Notes: generated from the letters alone by a model not told the origin. DNA of 9,913 nt from an uncultured Flammeovirgaceae bacterium (GCA_937138955.1 CAKZPJ010000250.1:1-9913); one strand, 5' to 3'. Shown: positions 1 to 6,915, numbered from the stretch's first letter. Program-made: numbers and translations.

Positions 1-177
1 AAATCGGTAGAAGATACTCTCCCTAAAGAACAATTTCTTCGGGTCCACCGCTCATTCATTATTCGGATTGATAAAATTTTGAACATCGATCAGAGCAACC
101 TACAGATTGACGACAAGATTGTTCCCATCAGCCAATCGTACCGAAAGAAACTCATGGAATCCATTACTACGCTTTAG
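1..177 (+). CDS. LytTR-type DNA-binding regulator, C-terminal fragment
   Basis: Frame 1 is open from the first base to a TAG at 175-177, giving 58 residues of a protein that begins outside the window. The sequence contains FLRVHRSFIIRIDKI followed by a short beta-hairpin segment and VPISQSYRKKL. This is the typical C-terminal half of a LytTR DNA-binding domain (the phrase 'F.RvHrSyiVn...I' and the closing 'vPiS..y...l'). Family members are usually response regulators with an N-terminal receiver domain, paired with a membrane histidine kinase of the LytS/His_kinase type. The receiver lies upstream and cannot be seen, so the protein could also be a LytTR domain fused to another sensor. A second TAG follows directly at 178-180, and a tandem repeat starts at 181. 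Its target genes cannot be inferred from this fragment. Confidence 0.88.
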   Translation, partial: KSVEDTLPKEQFLRVHRSFIIRIDKILNIDQSNLQIDDKIVPISQSYRKKLMESITTL

Positions 178-180
178 TAG

Positions 181-226
181 GGTGTTAGGGTGTTAGGGTG
201 TTAGGGTGTTAGGGTGTTAGGGTGTT
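181..226. repeat. 8-bp tandem repeat, about 5.75 units of GGTGTTAG
   Basis: Five perfect copies of GGTGTTAG (181-188, 189-196, 197-204, 205-212, 213-220) are followed by a partial copy GGTGTT (221-226). The array begins three bases after the stop codon of the LytTR gene and lies 145 bp upstream of metF. It is noncoding here. The unit length is not a multiple of three, and perfect short arrays of this kind are prone to slipped-strand changes in copy number. No function is evident from the sequence alone. Confidence 0.97.
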
Positions 227-338
227 GTACGGGTTGCTGTGGGGAGGTGTTTTGAGTTAATTTTTAGTCATACCTAAAGTACCCAAAACTGTGAAGGCTA
301 AACTCGAGACTTTTAAACCATAGTACTAAAACATCTCG

Positions 339-349
339 CACCCTAACAC
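339..349. repeat. Inverted single copy of the 8-bp array core
   Basis: CACCCTAACAC at 339-349 is the exact reverse complement of GTGTTAGGGTG, an 11-mer that occurs five times in the array (at 182, 190, 198, 206 and 214). A transcript crossing both could pair this site with any one of five registers, leaving a loop of roughly 115-145 nt. It lies 22 bp before the metF start. The match is directly visible; a structural or regulatory role is inference. Confidence 0.85.
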
Positions 350-358
350 TACAACTGC

Positions 359-366
359 TATATTTG
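359..366 (+). promoter_or_regulatory. Candidate Bacteroidota -7 box for metF
   Basis: TATATTTG fits the Bacteroidota -7 consensus TAnnTTTG. It ends 4 bp before the metF ATG, so transcription would start at or within a few bases of the start codon, giving a leaderless or nearly leaderless mRNA. No TTTG/TTG -33 element is visible at the usual 19-21 bp spacing. The 6-base core is expected several times by chance in 10 kb, so position is the main support. Confidence 0.45.
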
Positions 367-370
367 CCGT

Positions 371-1321
371 ATGAAAGTGACCGAACATATTGCTCAAGCG
401 ACCGATACACTGTTTACGATTGAGATTTTGCCTCCAAAAAAGGGCGAAGATATTCACACCCTATTTAGCCACATTGATACACTGATGGATTTTAACCCGG
501 CTTTTATTGATGTAACCTACCACCGGGAAGAGTATGTCTATCAGGAAATGGGCGACGGTATGCTGAAAAAGTACATTACCCGCAAACGACCCGGTACCGT
601 CGGTATCTGTGCGGCTATTCAGAACCGATTTAATGTAGATACCGTACCTCACGTTATCTGCGGTGGGTTTTCGCAAGAAGACACTGAAAATATGCTGATT
701 GATCTGGATTTTTTAGGTATTCAAAACGTACTGGTGCTACGGGGCGACCCGATAAAGAGCGAGTCGGGGTTTGTACCTCATCCCGAGGGTCACTGCTACG
801 CCAACGAATTGATTGAACAAATTGCGGGTATGAATCAGGGTAAATATTTATACGAAGAAAACTCGGCTACGCCTACCAATTTTTGTATCGGTGCCGCCGG
901 TTACCCTGAAAAGCACTTTGAGTCGCCTAACCTAAATACTGACATGCAGTACCTCAAACAAAAAATAGCCGCGGGTGCTGAGTTCATTGTTACCCAAATG
1001 TTCTTTGATAATCAGGTCTATTTTGATTTTGTAAAGCTATGCCGCAGCAACGGCATCGATGTACCAATTATTCCCGGACTAAAGCCATTAGCTACGGTTA
1101 ACCACCTCACTGCTTTGCCTAAATATTTCTTTTTAGATATTCCCGAAGCCCTGCGAAAAGAAGTATCCAAGTGCAAGGATAACAAACAAGCGCGCGAAGT
1201 GGGTATTGAGTGGTGTGCTCAGCAGTGCCGCGAATTGAAGGCAGCAGGTGTCCCTTGTCTGCACTTTTACACCATGAGCAAGTCAGAAATGGTGCGTCGG
1301 GTAGCCGAACAGGTGTTTTAA
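371..1321 (+). CDS. metF: Methylenetetrahydrofolate reductase
   Basis: This 316-residue protein is a full-length MetF; bacterial forms are about 290-320 residues. It is a cytosolic, FAD-dependent TIM-barrel enzyme that reduces 5,10-methylene-THF to 5-methyl-THF, the methyl donor for methionine synthase. Visible landmarks are TIEILPPKKG with the catalytic Glu at residue 18 (Glu28 in E. coli), LRGD at 123-126 with the flavin-tuning Asp (E. coli Asp120), GYPEKH at 177-182, TQMFFD at 208-213 with the folate-contacting Gln (E. coli Gln183), PIIPGLKP at 232-239 and LHFYTMSK near the C-terminus. The ATG at 371 directly precedes a conserved MetF N-terminus and has no Shine-Dalgarno sequence, which is normal in Bacteroidota. 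There is no metH or SAM riboswitch beside it, and the gene appears to be transcribed alone. Nothing is missing or broken. Confidence 0.97.
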   Translation: MKVTEHIAQATDTLFTIEILPPKKGEDIHTLFSHIDTLMDFNPAFIDVTYHREEYVYQEMGDGMLKKYITRKRPGTVGICAAIQNRFNVDTVPHVICGGFSQEDTENMLIDLDFLGIQNVLVLRGDPIKSESGFVPHPEGHCYANELIEQIAGMNQGKYLYEENSATPTNFCIGAAGYPEKHFESPNLNTDMQYLKQKIAAGAEFIVTQMFFDNQVYFDFVKLCRSNGIDVPIIPGLKPLATVNHLTALPKYFFLDIPEALRKEVSKCKDNKQAREVGIEWCAQQCRELKAAGVPCLHFYTMSKSEMVRRVAEQVF

Positions 1322-1646
1322 AAAGCTGCTCTATTTTCTGGTGCCTCAGTTAACTATTCTTGTTATTTTTCTGTACATTTGGTATACTTCTCAAGTTGGT
1401 AATTTCATTTATACGCTAACGTAACATTCCTCTTTTCCCTGATTTTGTAGCGATATTTCTGCCTACCCGTTTACCAACAAGTGCTGCCTGGGAGTATAAT
1501 TTCTGGAATAAATTCCCGCAAATATCTGATTTTCAATGTAGTTATTATTGACGACATAGCATTTCATCAACATTGGTGACAACCGTACACCTATATTAAA
1601 CTTAACTTTGACACATACATTAATTGTAAACTCAAAAGTCAAAGTA
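1322..1646. other. Noncoding gap between metF and the lipoprotein cluster
   Basis: No convincing gene is present in these 325 bp. Frames on both strands are short or lack family character; an open minus-strand frame reaching from 1870 to 1463 is an antisense shadow of the lipoprotein gene. I see no GC-rich hairpin with a T-run after the metF stop, so its terminator is not identified. Two TAnnTTTG matches occur on the plus strand: TACATTTG at 1374-1381, which would leave a leader of about 260 nt, and TAACTTTG at 1603-1610, which is better placed. Neither has a clear -33 partner. Confidence 0.6.
1603..1610 (+). promoter_or_regulatory. Candidate -7 box for the surface lipoprotein cluster
   Basis: TAACTTTG matches the Bacteroidota TAnnTTTG -7 consensus and would place a transcription start near 1614, about 33 nt before the ATG at 1647. 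The closest upstream TTG, at 1573-1575, is 27 bp away, longer than the usual -33 spacing, so this is only half a promoter. Confidence 0.4.
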
Positions 1647-2231
1647 ATGATCAAATTTTCTAATCTTATTTGCGTTATTTTCATCACTTTCATTTTTGCA
1701 TCATGTGCTGGTGATGACGAAGAAGGTGTAAACCCCGATGAGCAGTCAGAAACTGTTTTATTATCGGACCTATCCAGAGGAGAGGGTAAAGTAGCCATAT
1801 CGGAACACGAAACGTTTGTTGTTGATGCTATCGCGGTTGGTTCCAATTTAAGTGCAACAATCAATGGCAATTCGTACGAAGTATATCGCTTGTCGATTAC
1901 TTCTACTTTTGACGACCCTAATGATCAGCGATCCGTTGCCCTTAGCTTTTACATTCCGGTTTCTGAAGGGCGGCTTAGTCCACCTAACGGCACTTTTACG
2001 GCTACTACGGAGGGGGCTGCATTAGATGAAACCTACGTAGAAATTTTCGTGACAGGCAAAGACGATGCCTACAACTCCTTTTCCAATACTGTGGGTACTG
2101 TTACTGTATCTAATTCTGCGGAGGCAGAGACGTTCCCTTATCGCTTTGATGTAGAGTTTGATGTCGAGAATATAAAATCATTTGATGATTTGGTAGTTGA
2201 TGCCCAGGGGGCTTTTAAATGGGGGCTTTAA
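1647..2231 (+). CDS. Small surface-type lipoprotein of unknown function
   Basis: This gene encodes 194 residues. I chose the ATG at 1647 over an in-frame ATG at 1608 because translation from 1647 gives a clean lipoprotein signal: MIKF, a hydrophobic core, then IFASC with the lipidated Cys at residue 20. The sequence after the cysteine is AGDDEE. Such an acidic run just past the cysteine resembles the lipoprotein export signal that sends Bacteroidota lipoproteins to the outer face of the outer membrane. The mature part is rich in Ser, Thr, Val and acidic residues and looks all-beta, ending with ENIKSFDDLVVDAQGAFKWGL-like sequence. I do not recognise the family; small beta-sandwich lipoproteins are common in this phylum. 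An 80-bp gap separates it from the next lipoprotein gene on the same strand. The reading frame is intact and a product is likely; its role is unknown. Confidence 0.82.
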   Translation: MIKFSNLICVIFITFIFASCAGDDEEGVNPDEQSETVLLSDLSRGEGKVAISEHETFVVDAIAVGSNLSATINGNSYEVYRLSITSTFDDPNDQRSVALSFYIPVSEGRLSPPNGTFTATTEGAALDETYVEIFVTGKDDAYNSFSNTVGTVTVSNSAEAETFPYRFDVEFDVENIKSFDDLVVDAQGAFKWGL

Positions 2232-2311
2232 AGTATCACATTAGTTCTAGACAAAGCCATTGGGGCATACTGGTACTCGAGTCTTGGCAGCTTTTTACTA
2301 AATATTCAACT

Positions 2312-3832
2312 ATGAAATTTTCACAAAAGGCTGCTTTCTCCACCCTTATTGTACTGCTAGGGGCCTGTGGATCTGAAGAAGGGGAACTAGTGCCCATCAT
2401 AGAGCCAGTGGTAGTTACTGCAAATAACTTTACAACAACCATTGCCGAAAACCCAACCGATGGGCTAAGCTTAGGTACGGTGAATGCTTTTGCTAGTGAT
2501 AGCTCACAACTTATTTACAGTATATCCTCTCAGAGTGTGGCAGACGCAATACTGATTGAACCAAGTACAGGAGAAATCAGTGTAGGAGATACCGAGGCTT
2601 ATGATTATGAAATCAATACGACTATTACCGCTACGTACACTGCCTCTAGTGGTGCCACCTCTGCTGAAGGTAGTGTAGAAGTAATGTTAACTGATGTAGA
2701 AGAAGCTGATATTGAGAGTGGATTCGTAACGGTTTGGCGTACTACCACAGCTAACGAAAGTATAGAGATTCCGGTAGATACTACGTTAAGCTATAACTAT
2801 AGGGTTGATTGGGGCGACAGTAATGTAAGCACCAACCAGACCGGAAACTCCACCCATACATACGACACACCTGGGGTGTATACCGTAACGATCACCGGTG
2901 ATTTTCCAGCTATTTTCTTTAAGGCCTTTGGTTTTGACCCTTTTGTCGGTATTCCTGAACAGCTTCAGATAGAATCGATAGAGCAGTGGGGTACTATCGA
3001 GTGGCAGACCATGAATGGGGCGTTTTTTGGCTGTGAAAACCTAAGCTATAATGCATCAGACACACCGGACTTAACCTTGGTAACTGATCTTTCCGATATG
3101 TTCAATAATGCTAAGAGCTTCAATGGTGCTATTGGAAACTGGGATGTGAGCAACATAACCACCATAGAAGCAATGTTTTCCAATGCTGATTCTTTCAACC
3201 AGCCACTGAATGAATGGGATGTGAGCAATGTGACTAATATGGCGTTTCTGTTCTTTTCTGCCGATGCGTTTAATCAGTCGCTAGATCAGTGGGATGTGAG
3301 CCAAGTCACCACCATGGAGAGTATGTTTTTAGGAAGTGCTTTTAATCAGCCCGTAGCAGATTGGGACGTTAGCAATGTGACGAATATGGCAGCCATGTTT
3401 GCAGCTAACGATTTTTTTAATCAACCTCTGAATGATTGGGATGTGAGTAGTTTAGTTTCGGCTACCGGTATGTTTAGAGATACCGAAGTTTTCAACCAGC
3501 CCCTGGATCAGTGGAATGTCAGTAACGTTACCGATATGCGCGAGATGTTTTCTAACGCTAAAGCTTTTAACCAATCCCTGGATGAGTGGAATGTAGGCAA
3601 CGTGGAAAATATGAACAGAATGTTCGTACAGACCCCTACTTTTAATAGAACCCTCGGAAGTTGGAAGGTAAGTAAAGTTAAAGATATGACAGAAATGTTT
3701 AACGAAGCGACAGCTTTTAATCAAGACCTCAGCGGTTGGGATGTTGATGCTGTTGAAAGCTGTTCCCGATTTGGGTTTGATTCTGGGCTGGCAGCAAACA
3801 ATCTACCAAATTTTACAAACTGTACATTTTAA
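2312..3832 (+). CDS. BspA-family (DUF285) repeat surface lipoprotein
   Basis: This gene encodes 506 residues. The ATG at 2312 is preferred over an in-frame ATG at 2219, which overlaps the previous gene, because it gives MKFSQKAAFSTLIVLLGAC, a lipoprotein signal with Cys at residue 19. GSEEGE follows, an acidic surface-export-like stretch. Residues about 39-131 look like a cadherin-type beta-domain (IAENPTDG near the start, EPSTGEI, LTDVEE at the end). Residues about 137-196 resemble a PKD fold (VDWGDS, then THTYDTPGVYTVTITG). From residue 277 to 475 there are eight repeats of about 25 residues with the pattern WDVSNVTNM..MF....FNQPL, the BspA-like/DUF285 repeat. Such proteins are usually surface-anchored and are implicated in adhesion in some bacteria. 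No C-terminal type IX sorting domain is visible. The gene is probably co-transcribed with the next one, 36 bp downstream. Its ligand is unknown. Confidence 0.9.
   Translation: MKFSQKAAFSTLIVLLGACGSEEGELVPIIEPVVVTANNFTTTIAENPTDGLSLGTVNAFASDSSQLIYSISSQSVADAILIEPSTGEISVGDTEAYDYEINTTITATYTASSGATSAEGSVEVMLTDVEEADIESGFVTVWRTTTANESIEIPVDTTLSYNYRVDWGDSNVSTNQTGNSTHTYDTPGVYTVTITGDFPAIFFKAFGFDPFVGIPEQLQIESIEQWGTIEWQTMNGAFFGCENLSYNASDTPDLTLVTDLSDMFNNAKSFNGAIGNWDVSNITTIEAMFSNADSFNQPLNEWDVSNVTNMAFLFFSADAFNQSLDQWDVSQVTTMESMFLGSAFNQPVADWDVSNVTNMAAMFAANDFFNQPLNDWDVSSLVSATGMFRDTEVFNQPLDQWNVSNVTDMREMFSNAKAFNQSLDEWNVGNVENMNRMFVQTPTFNRTLGSWKVSKVKDMTEMFNEATAFNQDLSGWDVDAVESCSRFGFDSGLAANNLPNFTNCTF
3140..3736 (+). 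repeat. Eight in-frame DUF285 repeat units
   Basis: Eight tandem coding units each begin with the codon for the Trp of a W-D/N/K-V motif. Seven units are 75 bp and the third is 72 bp, because its MFLGSAFNQ lacks one residue; the total is exactly 597 bp. A ninth WDV at 3737 begins a truncated unit, and a degenerate unit (LTLVTDLSDMF) precedes the array. Units 1-4 keep nearly the same first bases (TGGGATGTGAGC or close to it), while units 7 and 8 (WNVGNV, WKVSKV) have diverged. Confidence 0.93.
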
Positions 3833-3868
3833 AGATACTAAAAACATTCCTCCAAAAACTTTAGAAGA

Positions 3869-5926
3869 ATGAACAATCATTTCTATAAGATACTCTGCAC
3901 AATCTTTCTGGTCTTACTATTATTCAATATTACTCGTGCGTGGTGTCAGAAGGAAGTAACCGAATTACGGTTTGTTGGGTACCAGGATCGAGATCCAGTT
4001 TTCCTACTGAAGAAAGGTAATACTGAAGAAGAGATGACGGAAAACGCAGAAGCAGTTGAGGAAGTATCCGAAGTCATGGAAGAAGCTGAAGCAGTTAGTG
4101 AAGTTTCATCTTCAAGCGTAAGTTTATTGCGGCTCAGTAGTACAGGTGAAACTGAACAACTGCCGACCGTTGAAGGGCTTGAAGATGTACTTTGTTACGC
4201 CAATAAAAAGTTGGTAGGTATTTCTGAATACGGCGTGGAAGTGGTGGTAGATGGTGCTTTCATTGATTTGCAATTTCAGGAGGATCACTTTGATGATAGT
4301 GATTTTAGAAGCGACTTGCTAGAAATGGCCGAGAGGTTCAATATAATTAACTTGGCTTTCTCACCCGACGGTGAGCAGTTGCATTACCCGGTATACAACA
4401 GGTTAAAAATAAGAAGCCATAACTTCGCTACAGCATCATTCTCGGAGATAGATTTTTCTGAGATTGATGACTACGGTGGCTCTATTCTGATGCCTGCGGA
4501 AACAGCGGATTACGTGTATTTTCTGGCTCGGCTGAAGGGGCCATATGAGTTATTTCAAATGAACAAAAGTACGGAGAAGCTTAGGAAAGCTCCGTTTACG
4601 CTGGGGAGACGAGGAGGTTTTGGGCTAAAGCACCATCCTTTCAAGGATCAGGTGTTGTTCATTTACGATGATGTACCCTTAGCTTATAGTTTTAATCTTG
4701 GCAAATTTCAAAAGCTGGAAATCCCAGAAAATCTGGTAGCCCGCCAAGATCAGATAGCGTCTGATTTTGAAAAGATTTTTTATGCGCACGATCAGAAAGC
4801 GTGGATGTACGCTACCCTTGATAACGAGCAGCTCGTTGCTAAGCCGCTAGAAATAAGTGACGAGGATGCCTCATTCAATTTGGAATGGTCAGAGGTGGAG
4901 GAATTACTAGAGCAAGAAAGAATGAAAAATCTTTCGCCAGTGGAAGAGCTTACAATGAGTTTGAAAAGGTTGGCTAAACTGCCTCGACCACTACCTAGTG
5001 AAGTGAAAGCAGAAATTAATGATATGCTCATACAGTTTGACGAGAAATACAGTGCCCAAGCAACTGAGCCGGAAGTGCAAAATGCGCTGGTTACTTCCAG
5101 AATAGTAAGATTGGATACTTCGCTCGTTACCGAAGATATAGTAGCATCTAGCAAAGAGCATCTTATTGATGTAGTGAAGCGCGAACAGCTCGATTATAAT
5201 CCGATGCTAGGATTACAATTGATAGGTCGGGTTGCTACGGTGCAGCCTCCGGTTCATCCGGCGCGGGTAGCGGTTTTAGAAACCCTCGTCAACGATCACC
5301 TGGACGAAAACGACATTAGCTCAGCAGAAGCACTTGACGCTTCGGGTCTAGGGTTGCTACTACTGGCACTCAAAGCCAATGGTGAATACGAAGAAGCCAT
5401 AAAGTATACCCAACAGATGTTAGGGTACATTGAGCAGCACAACATGGCCTATGGGAAGCTTGAAGCATACGAAAGCCTGATCTATTTACAAATAAGCGCG
5501 AGCCAGTACCAGAAGGCGCTAGAGTCAATTGATACGTACCAGGCGGAACTTAACCCAAGCTTCGGAAATTATCTAGAGAAGCATATTGAGGCAGAAATTA
5601 AGAAAGCCCATGCCTACGCGGGTATGAAGAACTTTGATCAGGCTTTTGAGATTTTGGACGCACAGAGCCGACGTATCAAAGAATCAGAGGAAGAAATATT
5701 TGGGTCAGAAACCAAATTGTGGTTAGGATTCTCATTGCGCTACGCGTATACGGAAATACATTTTAAGAAAGGATCAAAACAAAAGGACGAACAACTAACG
5801 AATCTTTTAGACTACGTATCTGACAACACTGCTAGCTTTCAATACCAACGGATGTACGCCGAAACAATAAAGCTTTTAGATGAAATAGACGAAGCAGATA
5901 AAGGTAAAGAACTGCCTACGCCATAG
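3869..5926 (+). CDS. Secreted propeller-like and TPR-like repeat protein
   Basis: This gene encodes 685 residues. An N-terminal signal peptide is visible (MNNHFYKILC, then a hydrophobic core to about residue 22). The sequence TRAWCQKE is a poor lipobox, so cleavage by signal peptidase I is more likely, and the protein is probably periplasmic or exported. Residues 52-83 form a Glu/Ser-rich low-complexity linker (EEVSEVMEEAEAVSEVSSSS). Residues about 85-330 contain beta-strand pairs such as NLAFSPDGEQLHYP and YVYFLARLKGPYELFQM, resembling TolB/PD40 propeller blades, though degenerate. After a charged helical stretch (340-400), residues about 490-600 show TPR-like helix pairs: ANGEYEEAIKYTQQML, SASQYQKALESIDTYQ and MKNFDQAFEILDAQ. 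I do not recognise the full architecture. The gene starts 36 bp after the DUF285 lipoprotein stop, so it is probably in the same operon and could act as a scaffold or partner for the lipoproteins. Confidence 0.82.
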   Translation: MNNHFYKILCTIFLVLLLFNITRAWCQKEVTELRFVGYQDRDPVFLLKKGNTEEEMTENAEAVEEVSEVMEEAEAVSEVSSSSVSLLRLSSTGETEQLPTVEGLEDVLCYANKKLVGISEYGVEVVVDGAFIDLQFQEDHFDDSDFRSDLLEMAERFNIINLAFSPDGEQLHYPVYNRLKIRSHNFATASFSEIDFSEIDDYGGSILMPAETADYVYFLARLKGPYELFQMNKSTEKLRKAPFTLGRRGGFGLKHHPFKDQVLFIYDDVPLAYSFNLGKFQKLEIPENLVARQDQIASDFEKIFYAHDQKAWMYATLDNEQLVAKPLEISDEDASFNLEWSEVEELLEQERMKNLSPVEELTMSLKRLAKLPRPLPSEVKAEINDMLIQFDEKYSAQATEPEVQNALVTSRIVRLDTSLVTEDIVASSKEHLIDVVKREQLDYNPMLGLQLIGRVATVQPPVHPARVAVLETLVNDHLDENDISSAEALDASGLGLLLLALKANGEYEEAIKYTQQMLGYIEQHNMAYGKLEAYESLIYLQISASQYQKALESIDTYQAELNPSFGNYLEKHIEAEIKKAHAYAGMKNFDQAFEILDAQSRRIKESEEEIFGSETKLWLGFSLRYAYTEIHFKKGSKQKDEQLTNLLDYVSDNTASFQYQRMYAETIKLLDEIDEADKGKELPTP

Positions 5927-5928
5927 GG

Positions 5929-5988
5929 GATGTGAGTATCTGTATCGGCATCTTGAAGCGGTAACAGACCCTGAATACTGGACACATC
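5929..5988. terminator. Bulged inverted repeat between convergent genes
   Basis: The left arm GATGTGAGTAT (5929-5939) pairs with ATACT (5975-5979) and CACATC (5983-5988), leaving a 3-nt bulge (GGA) and a 35-nt loop. It fills most of the 66-bp gap between two converging stop codons, where a bidirectional terminator would be expected. There is no T-run, the stem is AT-rich and the loop is long, so an ordinary intrinsic terminator is not proven. Confidence 0.3.
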
Positions 5989-5992
5989 TTGC

Positions 5993-6874
5993 CTAAAACT
6001 CAAAATACTTTCTAGTGGCTTCAGTACGGTTTTTTACTTCCAGCTTCGTGTAAATCCTTCTGCAATAGGTAGCGATAGTGTTGACCGACAGATGAAGCTC
6101 ATCCGCTATCTCTTTATCCGTTTTACCCGCTATAAGTTTTTGAATTACTTCGTTCTCTCGTTGGCTGAGCGTACTAAGCACTTTTGTAGTTGATGAAGAC
6201 TCGAAAATAGTCGAATATCTAATTGACATAAAAAGTATTGCCGAGTATACGGTGATGAAAATTATTGGGGCTAAAATAAGTTCAACGCTAGTTCTTTCTA
6301 ATAGAAAGTAACCTACCTGTAACGCGACCAATACGGTAACTACCATCATAACCGACATTCTAATGAAGTATTTAATACCTTTTTTAGTATCCGTAGTATC
6401 GTTTTGGAGCAAATGAAGAGCTTGTCCTACGTGCAATAGCTGTATTACGGGGTAGGTAAATGATAAAATATTATCTCTTTTGAATGTTAACAGTAGCTCG
6501 TTTACTCCAAAGCTATCGCTCAGAAAGAACCGGATACCAATCGCTACAATGTACAGAAAAACCAGATAGGTAAATAGATTGATCCAACTCACGAAATTAA
6601 ATGGTCTGTTCAACTGTAAGTGAACCAGATAGTTGATCAAGGGACCAATTAACCTCAGCAGGATGTATACTAATAGTAAGTATAGTGGTACGTAACGGAG
6701 TAGGTCGTACAATACCAGCAGTTGTCTTATTTCCGCAAATATCGGAATAAGTAGCAGTACAACAATTACAGCGAATCCGGTCGGTCGCTTATGGTAATTA
6801 CCGGCTATAATAGCAGCACTAACAATTATCAACAAAAAGAGGGCTGCAAAATTCAACACTAATGGAGCAAGCAC
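5993..6874 (-). CDS. Seven-TM membrane protein with C-terminal LuxR HTH
   Basis: This gene encodes 293 residues. Seven hydrophobic segments are visible at about 3-24, 33-49, 59-84, 94-118, 136-156, 169-192 and 199-220. A short linker (FESSSTTKV) leads to a complete LuxR/GerE helix-turn-helix at 236-290: LSQRENEVIQKLIAGKTDKE, then IADELHLSVNTI, with the closing KLEVKNRTEA. It is therefore a one-component, membrane-anchored transcription regulator, presumably with the HTH in the cytoplasm; there is no receiver, kinase or PAS domain. The start is GTG at 6872-6874: AAAGGA lies 6 nt upstream, and an in-frame TAA two codons earlier rules out a longer start. It converges on the envelope trio and lies downstream of the RDD gene on the same strand, with a 208-bp gap suggesting its own promoter. 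The signal sensed and the target genes are unknown. Confidence 0.9.
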   Translation of the reverse strand: MLAPLVLNFAALFLLIIVSAAIIAGNYHKRPTGFAVIVVLLLIPIFAEIRQLLVLYDLLRYVPLYLLLVYILLRLIGPLINYLVHLQLNRPFNFVSWINLFTYLVFLYIVAIGIRFFLSDSFGVNELLLTFKRDNILSFTYPVIQLLHVGQALHLLQNDTTDTKKGIKYFIRMSVMMVVTVLVALQVGYFLLERTSVELILAPIIFITVYSAILFMSIRYSTIFESSSTTKVLSTLSQRENEVIQKLIAGKTDKEIADELHLSVNTIATYCRRIYTKLEVKNRTEATRKYFEF

Positions 6875-6880
6875 TGATTA

Positions 6881-6886
6881 TCCTTT
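6881..6886 (-). promoter_or_regulatory. Shine-Dalgarno supporting a GTG start
   Basis: The minus strand reads AAAGGA, then a 6-nt spacer, then GTG. A good Shine-Dalgarno is unusual in this window, where other genes have none, and together with the in-frame TAA between it and the GTG it fixes the regulator's start. Confidence 0.65.
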
Positions 6887-6915
6887 AAGATTACAACTTA
6901 TTATCTATGCGAATA

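Noticed and set aside
181..226. Telomere-like TTAGGG content in the tandem array
   Set aside because: The true unit is 8 bp (GGTGTTAG), the array is under 50 bp and lies between genes, so it is not a replicon end.
1322..1646. SAM or cobalamin riboswitch near metF
   Set aside because: Neither this gap nor the 178-370 region shows the conserved core elements I would expect, and the downstream genes are not methionine-related.
1463..1870. Open minus-strand frame of 135 codons across the lipoprotein gene start
   Set aside because: It is antisense to a gene with a clear lipoprotein signal, has low-complexity Ser/Thr content and no family character.
3452..3724. Open minus-strand frame with internal repeats (IPLIQGLVK)
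   Set aside because: Its repeats are only the reverse reading of the DUF285 units, so it is a shadow of the sense gene.
3140..3760. CRISPR-like regular spacing of about 75 bp
   Set aside because: The units are in frame and encode DUF285 repeats; there are no conserved short repeats separated by unique spacers.
4792..5154. Open minus-strand frame of 120 codons inside the propeller/TPR-like gene
   Set aside because: It is Ser/Leu-rich, with no start signal, and the opposite strand carries an intact long gene.
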